Counted from the first letter of the stretch, positions 46,159 through 58,040 are shown. The stretch: DNA of 64,000 bases from Gautieria morchelliformis (GCA_015179125.1 WHVA01000270.1:1-64000); one strand, 5' to 3'. A program made the numbers and translations. Notes: generated by a model not told the origin, from the sequence alone.

Positions 46159-46376
46159 GCTGGCCTCATCACCCAAGCAGAAACCACCGCTAGTGGCGAG
46201 GCAGAACAGCCTCACCCAATCACCACCATGGATGCGGAGGTGCCCCCAGAGGAGTCACATGCTCCACCGGCCCCGTACGACAACGATGTCATTGTATCGG
46301 CGACTCTAGAGGATTCCATCATGGATGACCTCTATGAGTTGTAGTTGGTCCCCTATAGTTGTCTATAGAGGGAGGG

Positions 46377-46589
46377 TGTAAATAACCTAAATACCATACA
46401 TGTACTCTAGTTATTACATAATCCCAATGGGCCCCTTAGGGACCCACTGTATAGTTTATGCGTGGGAACCGGCCAGCGGTTCCCATCGCATCTTACCCTT
46501 ATACTGTCACTACGTAGCATCAGAATACCACACCTTGGTCAAGTTCTGTGTGCCCTTGTGACTCAACACATAAGATCGTCATCTTTACA
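46377..46589 (+). repeat. 3' LTR of the arm-B Ty3 element (213 bp)
   Basis: TGTAAATAACC...CATCTTTACA, preceded by polypurine AGAGGGAGGG (46367-46376) and followed directly by WD40 sequence, at exactly the same codon as in arm A. Confidence 0.92.
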
Positions 46590-47030
46590 AAGCGGATTGT
46601 CTCTGGGTCTTATGACAACACGATCCATGTGTGGAATGCAGACAGCGGGGAGCTCATTTCAGCACCGTTCAAAGGCCATACCCACTGGGTCGCATCAGTA
46701 GTGTTCTCGCATGACGGCAAGCGGATCGTCTCCGGGTCTGTTAATGCCACGATCTGCGTGTGGAATGCAACACCGGGGAGCTCCTTCAGCACCATTAGAA
46801 GGCCACACCCACTGGGTCATGTTGGTAGTGTTCTCGCATGATGGCAAGCGGATCGTCTCCGGGTCTTATGACAACACGATGCGTGTGTGGAATGCAGACA
46901 GCAGGGAGGGCATTTCAGCACCATTCGAAGGCCACACTAACCATGTTGTGTCGGTCGCATTCTCGCAGGACGGCAAGCGGATTGTCTCCGGATCTGATGA
47001 CAATACGATCCATGATGTCTACAGATTCTG
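46590..47030 (+). pseudogene. WD40-repeat tail of the NLR gene, arm B
   Basis: Four 43-residue WD40 units (KRIVSGSYDNTIHVWNADSG, then GHTHWVASVVFSHDG, and so on) complete the NLR gene whose C2-NACHT part ends at 40540. Two single-base losses (near 46770 and 46783) shift the frame. Relative to arm A exactly two 129-bp units are missing. Confidence 0.85.
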
Positions 47031-48169
47031 TCTTCTATCATGGGGGCTTCTTACACATCCTTTCTTTGTGTTTTTCTGACTTGTCATGTACATTGACCCA
47101 TGCGTTCCTCTCATGGGTTCCACTGACACCATTCTGCCAATCCCATCTGACAGTTACGTTCCTCTCCCATATTTTCCAGTCGTCGTGATTTGTTAATGCA
47201 TGACCCTCATGTCTGATCACGATGCCTTGTCCTTTGCTGTTTCTCGCCTCCTACCCTCAGAGTGTCAGTGTATGTGTATAGTCATCCCTTGACATCGGCG
47301 ATCGTCTGACAAGTCGTCAACGCCTCTGTTATGTTCACCCATTTCGAGTCATCTCCAGACCCTGTCCTTTTCACGGGAGGGATTCTTCCTGCATTCATGG
47401 CTGGGTTTCTTACTGCATTCATAGCTGGGTTTCTTACTCATCCTTTCTTCGACTATTTCCAATACATCGCGTACATTGTTCTGCACATTCCTCTCATGGG
47501 ATACACTGTTGGTCTACTCACAGATGAATTAGAGTGCTTCGAGTGTGAAGACCGATGCTTTGATTCCCCATTTCTGTTGGTGCATATTGTCAGGTGTATG
47601 TTCCACCCTGACATCAGTGATTGTCTGACAAGTCATCAAGGCCTCTTTTCCAAAAGACTCACCGAAGCGAAGCGCAGGCAAGGCTTGTAGTAATAATAAC
47701 AGTTGAACGCGGTCTGAACGCGTGTTGTCATTGCGCGATAACAGGCCACCACCTGCCTTCGACTTGTCCTTCCTGACCAGCAAGCACCTCCCATCGAAAG
47801 TTGCGCGCGATCCGTACGTGTGCGCGTGTGCAGAAATTGAATGTCGACTCCTCAACAACCTGGTTGTCCGGAGAGGATGGGGATTTTGTACCTGTGTGAG
47901 GGGTAAGAACGGGTCAAAATAAGAAAGGTGGCACTCACCAAAAATGATTGACATTCTGGTACTCCGTCGCAGACATGTGCGTCTGCGGACCGTCCACCAT
48001 TGCGTGCGCTGGGGCACCGAATTGGCAGCACAATCAGGACACGCCTGGGTTAGGTGTGATATCCCGCGGCCCCGCGCACGCTGCTGCTCGCCGTGCTCGA
48101 CTATAGGGAGTGCGGCCCAGGCGCAGCACGCTCAGCGGGACGTGCGCCGCCGAGCGCAGACCTAGAGTG
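47031..48169. other. No supported gene; conserved small frame 47331-47690
   Basis: Counterpart of 7401-7766 plus 10100-10876 in arm A, and the empty target site of the 2.3-kb element (47391-47405). A 119-codon frame has two hydrophobic stretches but differs in length between arms, so I do not call it a gene. Confidence 0.35.
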
Positions 48170-48540
48170 TGCCGTTGTGCGGCTTGGAAGCTGTGCGCCT
48201 GCATCCCATCGCCGTGCAGGCTGCAAGCTGTGCAACGGCCTCCCACCCGACGCTGGTGCAGCCCCAGATTGGCCACCAGCGTCATGCGGGATGGAAGCTG
48301 CGCGCCTGCATCCCACCGCCGTGCGGGCTGCAAGCTGCGTGCCGGAATCCCACCGCCGTGAGGGCTGCAAGCTGCACGCCGGAGTCCCACCCGATGCTGG
48401 TGCGGCCCCAGATTGGCCACCAGCGTCGTGTGGAATGGAAGCTGCGCACCTGCGTCGACGCTGGTGTGGCCCCGAGCTGCGAGCCGCATCCCACCCGACG
48501 CTAGTGTGGCCCCCAGATTGGCCACACCAGCGCCATGTGA
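48170..48540. repeat. GC-rich minisatellite with hairpins (arm B)
   Basis: Same units as 10877-11215, with about half a unit more (an extra ACCGCCGTGAGGGCTGCAAG block near 48351). Stems GACGCTGGTG/CACCAGCGTC at about 48249-48283, and an imperfect one at 48390-48427. Confidence 0.8.
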
Positions 48541-48738
48541 GCCGCGTCCCCACTTGGTGTCTTGAATTTTCTCCCAGCACCAGCAGAAGAGCGGCGAGAG
48601 GTGAGCAAGGTCCCCGTAGACTCGTCATGGCAAAGAGCGGTCACGTGCCCGCATCGCGGGATAGTCCACGGGCGTCAAGGCGCCGCAAAGGCCAGTAAAT
48701 TTGGCGACATAAGTACTTGCTAGCCATGGCAGACCTCA

Positions 48739-49923
48739 ATGTATTTGCCCTTCCAGGTCTGGAGCCATGTTTTCTGTCAGTTACCCAATAACTCTCAAAC
48801 ACAACTTATGCGCATTTGCCAATTCTGGCGAGACATAGCCAAAGCCACACCGCAGCTCTGGACACACCTCCTCATTGGCCATATACATCAATTTGATGAT
48901 CCTACCGGTCTCTGGCAATGGCTCGATAAATCGGGCGAGTGTCCACTGGATGTGGTCCTCAAGATTCCACTCAGAGTCACCGATCTGCAGCCGACGCTGG
49001 TGCTGTTGCATAGCCAGGTCAGACGATTCCGCATCCTTAACATCACCGTACCCACGCCTGATATCGTGGACACAATCCTCTCATCTATTGCACTCTCTGA
49101 AGGAAAATCCAATGGCAATACCGCACCACTTCTAGAGGAGTTGTGCATTACCATTAACGAGATGTCAAACAGGTGCGCAGATGAGGACCAGGACTATTTT
49201 GAACACGCATTTTATCCTTCCCCACGGCTTCAGAGACTAACTATTTCTCCACTGAGGATGCCCGCTCCATCATCTAAATTGCTTTCCATCGTCTCCACCT
49301 TCATGATCATCTCTGGGCCTGACGACCAAGTTACGCCTATCGAGGGGGCGCTGAACACCATTGCGGCTATTCCTCACCTTAAATACCTCAAGTACTCCAG
49401 GTACCATTCCTTCTCGTTCCAAACCAGCCACAGTCTGGACTATCCTCGCGTCGAGGTACTTCCTCATCTTGATGAGGTAGATGTCACAGTTCCTGGCTGT
49501 GGCCTCGACATCTTGCAGTGTTTGGAAGCACCCACCCTTCGATCTGTACGTCTCGATGGGTCAAGGGAGGATAGCCATGCAGAAGATTGGGATAACAAAG
49601 GTGTTACTAATGTGTCTGCATCACTCAAGTGCTTGCCTCAGCGAGCACCGCGCATTCAGAGGCTCAACCGCCATCGCATTGAAGAGCTGCAAGCCGACAC
49701 ATGCGAGTGGCTTTTCAGCCAGACTGATTTTGCTCATCTCGAAGAACTCCGCATTGAAGGCTCAACCATGACAGACGAAGCGTTTACCCAACCAAGTTCA
49801 CTTGGTCCATATCTACACCGGCTCAAGCTCATAGACTGTGAAGATATAACAGGCAACGCCTTAATCGCTTATATCGAAGCCAGGCAGCCGTTAGGGCATG
49901 CGGAGACTTCCAGTTATTGGTGA
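48739..49923 (+). CDS. F-box/LRR-type protein (arm B)
   Basis: 394 codons, collinear with 11404-12588. The F-box is in residues 3-45 (LPFQVWSHVFCQLPNN, LMRICQFWRDIAKA) and the LRR-like body follows. It is open from end to end. About ten base differences fall in the first ~310 bases; about one falls in the ~1140 after that, including the 3' flank. An in-frame ATG lies upstream (48726), but the family alignment favours 48739. It probably serves as an SCF substrate adaptor, targets unknown. Confidence 0.8.
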   Translation: MYLPFQVWSHVFCQLPNNSQTQLMRICQFWRDIAKATPQLWTHLLIGHIHQFDDPTGLWQWLDKSGECPLDVVLKIPLRVTDLQPTLVLLHSQVRRFRILNITVPTPDIVDTILSSIALSEGKSNGNTAPLLEELCITINEMSNRCADEDQDYFEHAFYPSPRLQRLTISPLRMPAPSSKLLSIVSTFMIISGPDDQVTPIEGALNTIAAIPHLKYLKYSRYHSFSFQTSHSLDYPRVEVLPHLDEVDVTVPGCGLDILQCLEAPTLRSVRLDGSREDSHAEDWDNKGVTNVSASLKCLPQRAPRIQRLNRHRIEELQADTCEWLFSQTDFAHLEELRIEGSTMTDEAFTQPSSLGPYLHRLKLIDCEDITGNALIAYIEARQPLGHAETSSYW

Positions 49924-50490
49924 GTGGGTGTCGAGGAGTGGAAGACAAGCACCTGGCCGAATTGTCCTGTTTTGTAACTGTTGAGGAGGTTGATGATTAG
50001 CGCGTCAGCCTGAGCGCAGCCCAAGTCAATGTTGTCTACCTAAGCCCCGGATAGCTGGTAGTGTCATGAGCAGAATGATTATTCTGTCAATTGCCGGCAA
50101 TGGCAGAACTGTAAGAAGAAGGCGTGGACTTCTGGCCAGCCGTATGGATGGAATTCACACGATCTTTCCCGAATCACATTTCAAGCTCCATCTCCTCAGA
50201 AAGGCCCGGCCACTCGCACCTGGTCTATGGACGCATCCATGGACCCACAAACCATAAATCCTACAGTCACATGACCCCAGCGCCCACTGAACTACTGAAC
50301 CACACGCACCCATGAACCACCAGAATGCATTCATATTCGCCATATATAAACAAATGAGTATCCAGCAGCCGAACAAAAATCATTATCATATGCCCCCATC
50401 TCACCATGTGAATATACTGTTTCTGCCGCATGTCCATATCCATATCACTAGGCTACCAGCCAGATCAAAAAATCTCTCTTCCCTTCTCTC

Positions 50491-51285
50491 TTGACCCGAG
50501 ATGTCGTTGGGCCATCAACGTGGATCGGCTGCAAGGCGGCAAATCTTCGTTGTGGGGTGCTGGAGGAAGCTGGCACAACTCAGCAGGATGATGTGTGGAC
50601 AAGGGACACAGAGGACAGCTGGGGTATACTTGCGGAATCTAGTACCCCCGAGCAGGATGATATATGGAACAAGGGCGCAGTGGACAGCTGGGGCACGCTG
50701 GAGGAAGCTAGTCCAATGCAGAATGATATGGCACCGAAGAAGGATAAAGAGGTCGGATTAGAGGAGGAAGCTGGCGCAACGCAAAAGGATGATAAATCGA
50801 AGAATGACAAAGGGACACCACATGTACCAGTAACACCTCCTGTCAGAGTAGGTACTCGGCATCTACAATATCAAATCTGGCTTATTGACATGCCAATCTT
50901 GCTAGGCTAAAATGACATCGGAGGAGCTAGCTGAGCAAATGGAAAAGATACGGCTTCAAAATGATAAAGGAGCGGCGTGAGGTTAGTATCCTGTCATCAA
51001 GCATGGAAGTTAATGGTACTTATCAGGTCTGCATATAGCACGTGAAGGCCGATGAAGAGGCATTTAACACTTCCGTTGCGGCCGATCGCGCTAGACAGGC
51101 TGCTGACCGCAAGGTTCAGGCGCAAATCGATCAAAACAGGGAACAGAATGCGAAGGGCAAGGGCAAACCCTCCACCAGGTCAAGCAAGGACGGAGGCAGA
51201 CAACATCCTCCTGGCAAGGACAGGTACCACACGGATACTACTCTGTCAGGTGAGATATCTCCCATCACTTCAAGGACAGGTTGAT
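50491..51285 (+). pseudogene. Captured gene fragment, coiled-coil protein
   Basis: A 140-codon frame has repeated segments (VLEEAGTTQQDDVW, ILAESSTPEQDDIWN, TLEEASPMQND) with SWG motifs, then, after an apparent intron (about 50843-50910), MTSEELAEQMEKIRLQNDKIKERRE, another intron-like gap and a charged coiled coil, ADEEAFNTSVAADRARQAADRKVQ. The second part recalls a widespread fungal coiled-coil protein of unknown role. It is cut by the LTR-like insertion at 51286. Probably passenger sequence. Confidence 0.4.
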
Positions 51286-52821
51286 TGTCATGATTCGTTT
51301 ATTCTGCGAATCATCCCTCAGCACAAGGCGAATGACTTCCCGAACCAGCAAACGACTTCCTGAACCAGTGAATATCTTGCCAAAATATTCATTGCCATAC
51401 TGCTTTCGCATTCGCTATTCGCATCATTCCTGCCAGCACGCCAGATCCACATGCTCAGGATGCATTCGGATAGTGTCAGTTGCAGCCTCCATACAGGTTG
51501 GACTCAATGGGACTCGCACCACTGCAGCACAGGACGAATTAGCTTCGCTGAAGTTTTCACTACACAGTTGTCATGACCCATTCATTTCTTGTATCCAGCT
51601 ATCCCTGTTTTCCCTTTCACCACCACTCTTCCATGTTCGCTCGGCTTCGCTCCATTCGCTCCTTGCCCCATTCACTATTCGCCACATTCGCCAACTGGCC
51701 ATTTGCTACTTGCATCATTTGCCAGTAGCCATGCCATCGAACACGATCGACATCCTTTACCTGGATTGTTGGTTCATCACTGGTCCTATCATGAATTGCA
51801 AGGAGGTGCAGGCTGTCATGAATCATTTATTTCTTGTACCCAGCTATCCCTGTTGTCCCTTTCACCACTCTTCCATGTTCGCGTGTCTTCGCTCCATTCA
51901 CTCCTCGCTCCATTCGCTATTCGCCACATTCGCCATATGACTATTCGCTACTCGCATCATTCACCAGCAGGCACGCCATCAAAACACAATCGACATCCTT
52001 TACCCAGGTTGATGGTTCATCACTGGTCCCATCATCTTCTCAACTCAACCCCCTTTGGGTGTTCCTATGTCCAGAATGCATTCGCGGGGCATCCTACCCG
52101 TAGGTCATGTGGGCCCAACCCAGCAGATGAAGAGTCCGTGCAGGGTGGTGTATATGCAGGTCCCAAGGCATGTTTTCGTACATAGGGGCCTTCACCTTCT
52201 TCCCTCTCCATTGTTTCATGTTCGCACCCCTCCTCCATTCTATTGGATGTCTATTCCATCTATTATGTATCCTGACCACGCACCCCTATCCAACCCTGAC
52301 TCCAGACCGCCTCTTTCCTATTTCGCTAGCACCGTATGAGCATTCGGTATAAGTAGTCTACATTCACATGTATATTCTCCAGTTTAATTATCATACGTCC
52401 ATCTTGTGCAAACTTGACCTCGCTGTGATCATCGTCTTGAGCCTTCTCCTGTAGATTTCTATCTTCGACCAGAAGAGGACTTAGGCATCACTGGTGAGTT
52501 CTCATACTTCATCTTTGTTACCTTAGCCTTCGAGTTATTTTCTGTGCTGTCAGCGAAGGGCTCTGAAGGAGTGCCTTCGCCGGCAAAAGGATTGTCGCCA
52601 CTTAGACAACCTTTCCGTGACACCTTGCACGTTACATCGTCAAGTGCCATGGGCTATGTTGCTATGACTGTAGATCAGGGCGAATTCCTTTCGAGTACCC
52701 CTCTTACTTCTTAACCCTTACCTCTTCGGTACTGTTCGCTGGGCGATTCGCTAGATCACACACGCTATTCGGGCATTCGCCACTAACATGCGATATTAAC
52801 GCCTATAATCCAATCTTGACA
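51286..52821 (+). mobile_element. LTR-like element, family D, copy 6 (1536 bp, three end modules)
   Basis: Starts TGTCATGATTCG, ends CAATCTTGACA, with TTGAT duplicated (51281-51285, 52822-52826). Internal TGTCATGA copies near 51569 and 51808 give three modules, the same arrangement as copy 2. Confidence 0.88.
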
Positions 52822-54017
52822 TTGATCTGTTTTGTCATGGCAGAGCCAATAAACCCTTATCTCATGACGATGACCCCGACGTGACCTCAAAAACCAAAAC
52901 CGATGATTTTTATTCACCTGATCCCCAAGACGTTGCAAAACAGGACTAAATCAAATTGACAAGATGCTAGTGCGGCGAGAAATGTACATGATCGTCGTCG
53001 CATCCCCAGACTCCGTTTACTTTCGACGACCGCAGTTACCTAACAATATATTTGTGAGTGTAGTCCCCACTCGACTCACCATCCAAGTAACCATCACCAT
53101 CAGCTCCGCTCCTACTGGCATAATGGATAAATCCATCCATACTTAATACCTTCTGATCATTTTACTTGTGCTAGCTGATGCTGCAGTTGATAATCTGTTG
53201 CGATCAATATAATCCATAATTCCAGAGAACCAATGGACTTAGTTTGTTTCAATGATAGGATAAAAAAAAATCTCAGGAAGCAAGATGGTGGTCCAAAAAT
53301 TGAAGGCAGATGGGTCTCTGGACATTTGTCCTCTCCATCATTCATTCGGCCTATTCTTTCCCTTGCTCACCAGCTCTCCACTAAACCCCCATGATGCAAC
53401 GCGCCCACTCTCGAATGTCTTAACAGTTCCACCTCTCCTAGTATTATGGAGCTGCTGTCGCCAAAACCCTGCTCCATCAACTACTCTGGCAAGTTTCCGC
53501 CATCCCTTGAGTACTAGATCCTCACTTGATTTCGCGTAACGGAATTGTAAACCTAGTCCACTGGTCTGGAAACCTTCGCTCCTGGAAGATCAAAACTCGG
53601 CACCAGGAATACCACCATGAGCCCAGGGGCAAAGGATGCGCGAGGGAATGTGTTGTATGTGAGAATAATACTGGGATCTGAGTCGGTGCAATGTGTCGTA
53701 CAGGGAAGCCTTTGACACGGTCACCATGAGATCAAAGTTTGCCGGAACGCGGGCTAAAGGCGGCTTGTTGTGGTGGGCTCAGGGCTCAGGGCCGATATAT
53801 ATCCAACACACAGCGAACGCGACGTTATGGAACGACGCGGTCGTGTTCCCGAGTCACCTATATGAGGCAATTATATGTATCTATTATTATCTATTATTGT
53901 CGCCACCCACATGTACACGCATCTTACTAACGAATTAAGGTTACCAGGTCCATGGACACGTCCATAGACGTATCCATGGACGCCGTGCGAATGGCCAGGT
54001 TGCTCTCCATCTCCTCA

Positions 54018-54874
54018 TCATGCTATATCTAAGTGATTTAACTCACACCAAATACTAGGCGCGGTAACAGCTGCTCGCATCCCATTCTGGTTTATCAAAT
54101 AGTGTCGATAAGGTATTAACGCGAGGTTCTAGAATTTGAATGAAACTATATAATCTGACATGTGCACATGCAATCCCAAGTCACCGAGTCCACATACATG
54201 CGTGACTGAGCCAATGCTATCTCCTCCATATTTGTGGAGCCCACCAAGCTGAGGCACACACATCATGTGTGCATCTGATATCACTGATCAATCAATCGGT
54301 TGACACCAATCGAGATCATTACCCCACAATTTGATCCGAGTGCACATGTCATTGATCCGGATCAAGGCATGAAACATGTCGAGCTGTCCCTGCACGGCCC
54401 TAGCAACATTTCTTACTTTTCTCTCTCACAACTCCTCTCGCACTGGCAAACTTAAATTCAGTAGTAATATCACATGTCTAGTTAATTCCACTTGTATGTA
54501 GTATGTTTTCACTTTTCTTCTCAATTTATTACTCCACGGCGCTACTCTTCATCACATGACTTCTGTCTTTCAACATCACCCAGCTATTTTCTCTGTAGTT
54601 AAATATTCTGTCATGTATGAATATAGTAATTGTACTCACATTGACCCATCGTCTGGAAGCTGTTAAATGCAGCTGCTATCGTTTTGGGGCGCATACACCA
54701 GGTGTACGCACGGATAACTCTGTTCGATTCGGCTTCTATAACAGCTTGAATTATATTCCTCGTCACCATGAAACATATCTGCTTTGATTCCCAAGAATGG
54801 GCACCAGCCACGCGCAGCAGTGTACCGTGCGCTGACAGCAACGGGCACCAGCGCACCTCTCAACAGAGCCGAAG
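54018..54874. other. Intergenic, matches 12860-13708 of arm A
   Basis: No gene seen. Differs from arm A by scattered substitutions and 2-4 bp indels. Confidence 0.5.
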
Positions 54875-55812
54875 TGTTAGAATAAATGAGATAGCTATAT
54901 CAAACATTATTCTAAGGTCTATACAATCGTCTAACTGAGCTAACATCTGGGAGAAATAATCCATGCACCAGTCACAGTGCCTGCCCTGGAAAGCAGGCAC
55001 CTGGGCCCTGGTCAGAAGAAATATTGCTATGGGACTAATAGACCCATACAGGGACATTGGACACGATGAGGATTGCAGTACACTGTCCTATCTATGGATT
55101 TACTGAATAGCTACCTCAGGAGAGAGGTACAGAGATGGCAAATGCCTTGCCAAGGCTGCTGTAGGCACACAGCACAGGACACACATGATTTCTTTTCTAT
55201 TCTATTCCCCTGACCAGCTCCACTGATTACGAGCTGTATTACATGTTGAAAGGGGCTTTGTACATTGCTCCAAGGTCCCAGCTTAGATACTTGTCAGTAG
55301 GACAAGTATCCCCATCATTGTTCCTGCTCCACAGCTGTATGCAGCCTGTGGAGCATTTCCACATTATCCTGACCCATTCTATCACTATCTTGAACACTGG
55401 TAGTCACTACTATTTTAGTATAAGTAGCTACCATAAATGTACGAACAAAACATCCAGAATATTATCCAGAACAATCCAGAATTGCTGTTTCACCTCCTGA
55501 AGTAACTGTAGACTTGTTTGATAGCTACAGAGCTTATTTCTTGATAGATTTCTCTAATCCTTTGTTGAGAGTCTACTATAACTGGCTACACTATACTGTT
55601 CCGAAAGCGAAAGCTTCGGACCTCTTGTTCCTCTGTTCTCACCTGTTTCTTCCTCGACTCGGTCACGTGACCTACATCAATCAGTGACGCACTCGCTCCA
55701 CAGAGCTTAGTCAGCTCGCGCATATACCGTGCACAGGGGTGCACGAAGAGCCCCAACTCCCTGAGTCATCAAATATATCTGTCCTGATATATCTGATATA
55801 TTTTTCCTAAAA
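54875..55812 (+). mobile_element. Solo-LTR-like element, family H (938 bp), arm B only
   Basis: Begins TGTTAGAATAAAT and ends ATTTTTCCTAAAA, near-inverted ends. Flanks are CGAAG (54870-54874) and TGAAG (55813-55817); arm A has CCGAAGCACC uninterrupted at about 13709. The expected terminal CA has become AA. Non-coding. Confidence 0.75.
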
Positions 55813-58040
55813 TGAAGCACCTCGCCGCCGTGTACTTTTTCATCCCATCGGAAGTCAGGTGTAATCGTGAGATCAATACGGAGAAGTGAGCGCGTGATCG
55901 GCTGAACCTGAGCTTGGATGCTGTAAAGCTCGTGAACACCCAATGAAATAAGATAATGCGAATAACATACGCCAGCTTAGGGAAGTTGTGTACCAGACGA
56001 TGAACAAGCTTGCCTGCGTTTTGTATACCGATTAGTTCGCCAAGTTTTAGGTGGCCTATGGGAATGTAAGTGTCATATTTGGAGAAACAGTGCAAGCGAC
56101 TCACCAAATCGAAGTATCGATACCAAGGCTATTTAACATATGGTCAGTAAATGCGGGAATATGGCATAAGAGTACGTACAAATTGTTTGCCTTCTGCCTT
56201 ACGGATTACATCTGCTGGCACACCACGGAACTGTCGAAGAGGCGTGTTAGATGCCCGTCTACACAAAGCTTGAGTTCCTGCTGTTAACACTATACAGCAA
56301 GACATTAGCTCACAGTTGTTTATCCACCATTATACATAGATCAAGTGCTGCACAGATCGGGATCAACCACCCACGTTTCAGGCAAATTTCATAGATAGTG
56401 CGCAAAATACTAATGGGAGAGATAAGGTGAAATAGATAGGTGCAATTATTGCCCACGTACCGACCAGCAGATTGCTGGACAAATATCATGTCCGCCACTA
56501 GGACGAAACCTTAATCCCATATAAATGATCGACTTCCATGTCATAGCTCAGTCTTTATACATACCGTCGAGTTTAAGCTGAGAGATATACGCCTGAAGTA
56601 GTACATTGATCTTCGCAGCTGGCTCTTCCACTGACTCTTCAACAGGGATGGGGACTTTCTCTAGCAACTTGCCAAGCTCGACCTTTTCCTATCGAATCCG
56701 TGTCAAATTAGGCCTCTGAAGAGAAAAAGTATGTTCATGGAACATACATCTTGTCGCACAGGTATGAGCTTGAACTCGTTCGACAGTGCAAATACCCTGA
56801 TTAATTCGAGGGTCGACATGGTGGGCTGCAGATGCTGATTGTACGTAGACATCGAATTGTAGGTGGCGTAATGATGTGAAGCAATTCGACCAAGTTCCGT
56901 AGACTGGGATTTGCCCGAATGACGTTCGTACTTGAGAAGATTGCATTTCTCGGAGAGAACGGCTGCAGAATGTGCGATATCAGCGCGTTTCTGCATTAAC
57001 AATGGGCCATCATCTTGATAATCAACGGTGACACCGTACAAGCCAGGCGAACGGAACATGCGGATGTAACTGATAGCTAGATGACGCGTGCGCTCAAGAA
57101 GCGCGAAGAACGCACAGATATGTATACCCTAATCATTGCACAGCCTCGTCCTGATTGCGAATCGTCCTTAGAACAATCTCAGCATTTAGGTTGTCGCCAA
57201 GCTGGGACACGAATTGAGATTCAATTGATTGAGCAAGCTGAGGTAATAGTGTAATTCCGAATGGTTTGTGATAATTATCCCTTCGCCGTATGTATCGAAC
57301 TGAGGTCATCCGGCCCACCCCAACATCTGCAGAACATCTTGGGATGAAAGCTTGACCCATCGACCCTTCTCAGGGTTGTAAATCTGCGTTCCTTTGACGA
57401 TGACTGTGTGCGCAGGGAGGTTCCCTCCCCACGCGAGAGTAGCCGTGCACACGAGAAATTGCACATGCCCAGCCATAAAAAGGTCTTCAACCAGTGTTCG
57501 ATCCTCGCGGGTCATACCGGCATGGTGGATTGCGAATCTGGGTCTCTTTGCGCGAATAGACGAAAACGAGCGTTTGATTCTTGCCAGCCTGATCAAGTAC
57601 CTTTTTCATAGCAGACCCCATTCATGACTTGATAGCGTTTAATTGCCTTCTTCTCTGTCACCCCAACAAACTCCTGTTGGAGTCCACATGGACGGAAAGA
57701 TGCATCAAAATAGAACAAGCCTTTGCTCTCGTCAACTCTGAGGAATTTGGCAACGTCCTTATAGTTGAGTAACGTTGCTGAAAGACCAACCAAACGTACG
57801 TACTCCTGCGTTTGCTCCATTCGCCTGATCGTCCTCACAACAAGACTCTCCAAGACGGGTCCACGTTCGTCATGCAACAGATGGAGCTCGTCGATGATGA
57901 CGAACCGCACTAGATTGGTGTAGCTAGTGTCAGTGTTCTTGCGTGTTATCACGTCCCATTTTTCTGGTGTAGTGACAATAATCTGTGTCTCTGCAATCTT
58001 CTGCCAACGAAACAATGTGTTTCCTGAAATATCATACTCC
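55813..58040 (-). pseudogene. Brr2-like helicase fragment (arm B)
   Basis: Collinear with 13700-16020: [72 protein letters not shown]. Motif VI is destroyed (QMLGWAG then TGA where arm A has GRAGR), and about 115 bases are missing near 57545. The run of five A before the LDQAGKN segment, which breaks frame, is shared with arm A, so the fragment was already defective before duplication. The 3' end includes [34 protein letters not shown]. Confidence 0.8.

Larger units (their letters stand above)
40703..46345 (+). pseudogene. Third ORF of the Ty3 element, copy 3, in six pieces
   Basis: Pieces 40703-40891, 41388-41693, 42190-42936, 43617-44117, 45149-45157 (mostly target duplications) and 46159-46345 join, once the insertions are removed, into the same order as the 24380-26364 ORF: GAADILRAPVDQEHWMI, the coiled coil (KKEVKELEHAVEH), PKKKRKK, KRDCLMIAGGTPHDIAAILRGW, MDVWMWLKAL, LTHAQLDQELAHF and IMDDLYEL. 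The 43617-44117 piece is open and shows the true reading across the frameshift of the minus-strand copy. Some pieces hold stops (near 42677). Confidence 0.85.
40541..46589 (+). mobile_element. Internally deleted Ty3 element with five nested LTR-like insertions, arm B
   Basis: It lies between AAGCA (40536-40540) and AAGCG (46590-46594), one mismatch apart, inside a WD40 unit. It keeps a truncated 5' LTR (40541-40702), joined directly at CCTTGG/CCGAGACA to the third ORF, then the polypurine tract and a full 3' LTR. Everything from the end of the LTR through gag and pol is lost. Without its five insertions it is about 2.3 kb. Confidence 0.9.
50199..54004. mobile_element. TIR element carrying gene fragments, with a nested LTR-like element (arm B only)
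   Basis: CTCCATCTCCTCA lies on both sides (50186-50198 and 54005-54017); arm A is uninterrupted at 12857/12858. The ends are imperfect inverted repeats: GGCCACTCGCAC near 50207 against GTGCGAATGGCC near 53986, followed inward by CATGGAC motifs on both sides. That points to a cut-and-paste type element; the superfamily is not clear because a 13-bp duplication is unusual. About 2.27 kb remain without the nested element (51286-52821). No transposase seen. Confidence 0.65.
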
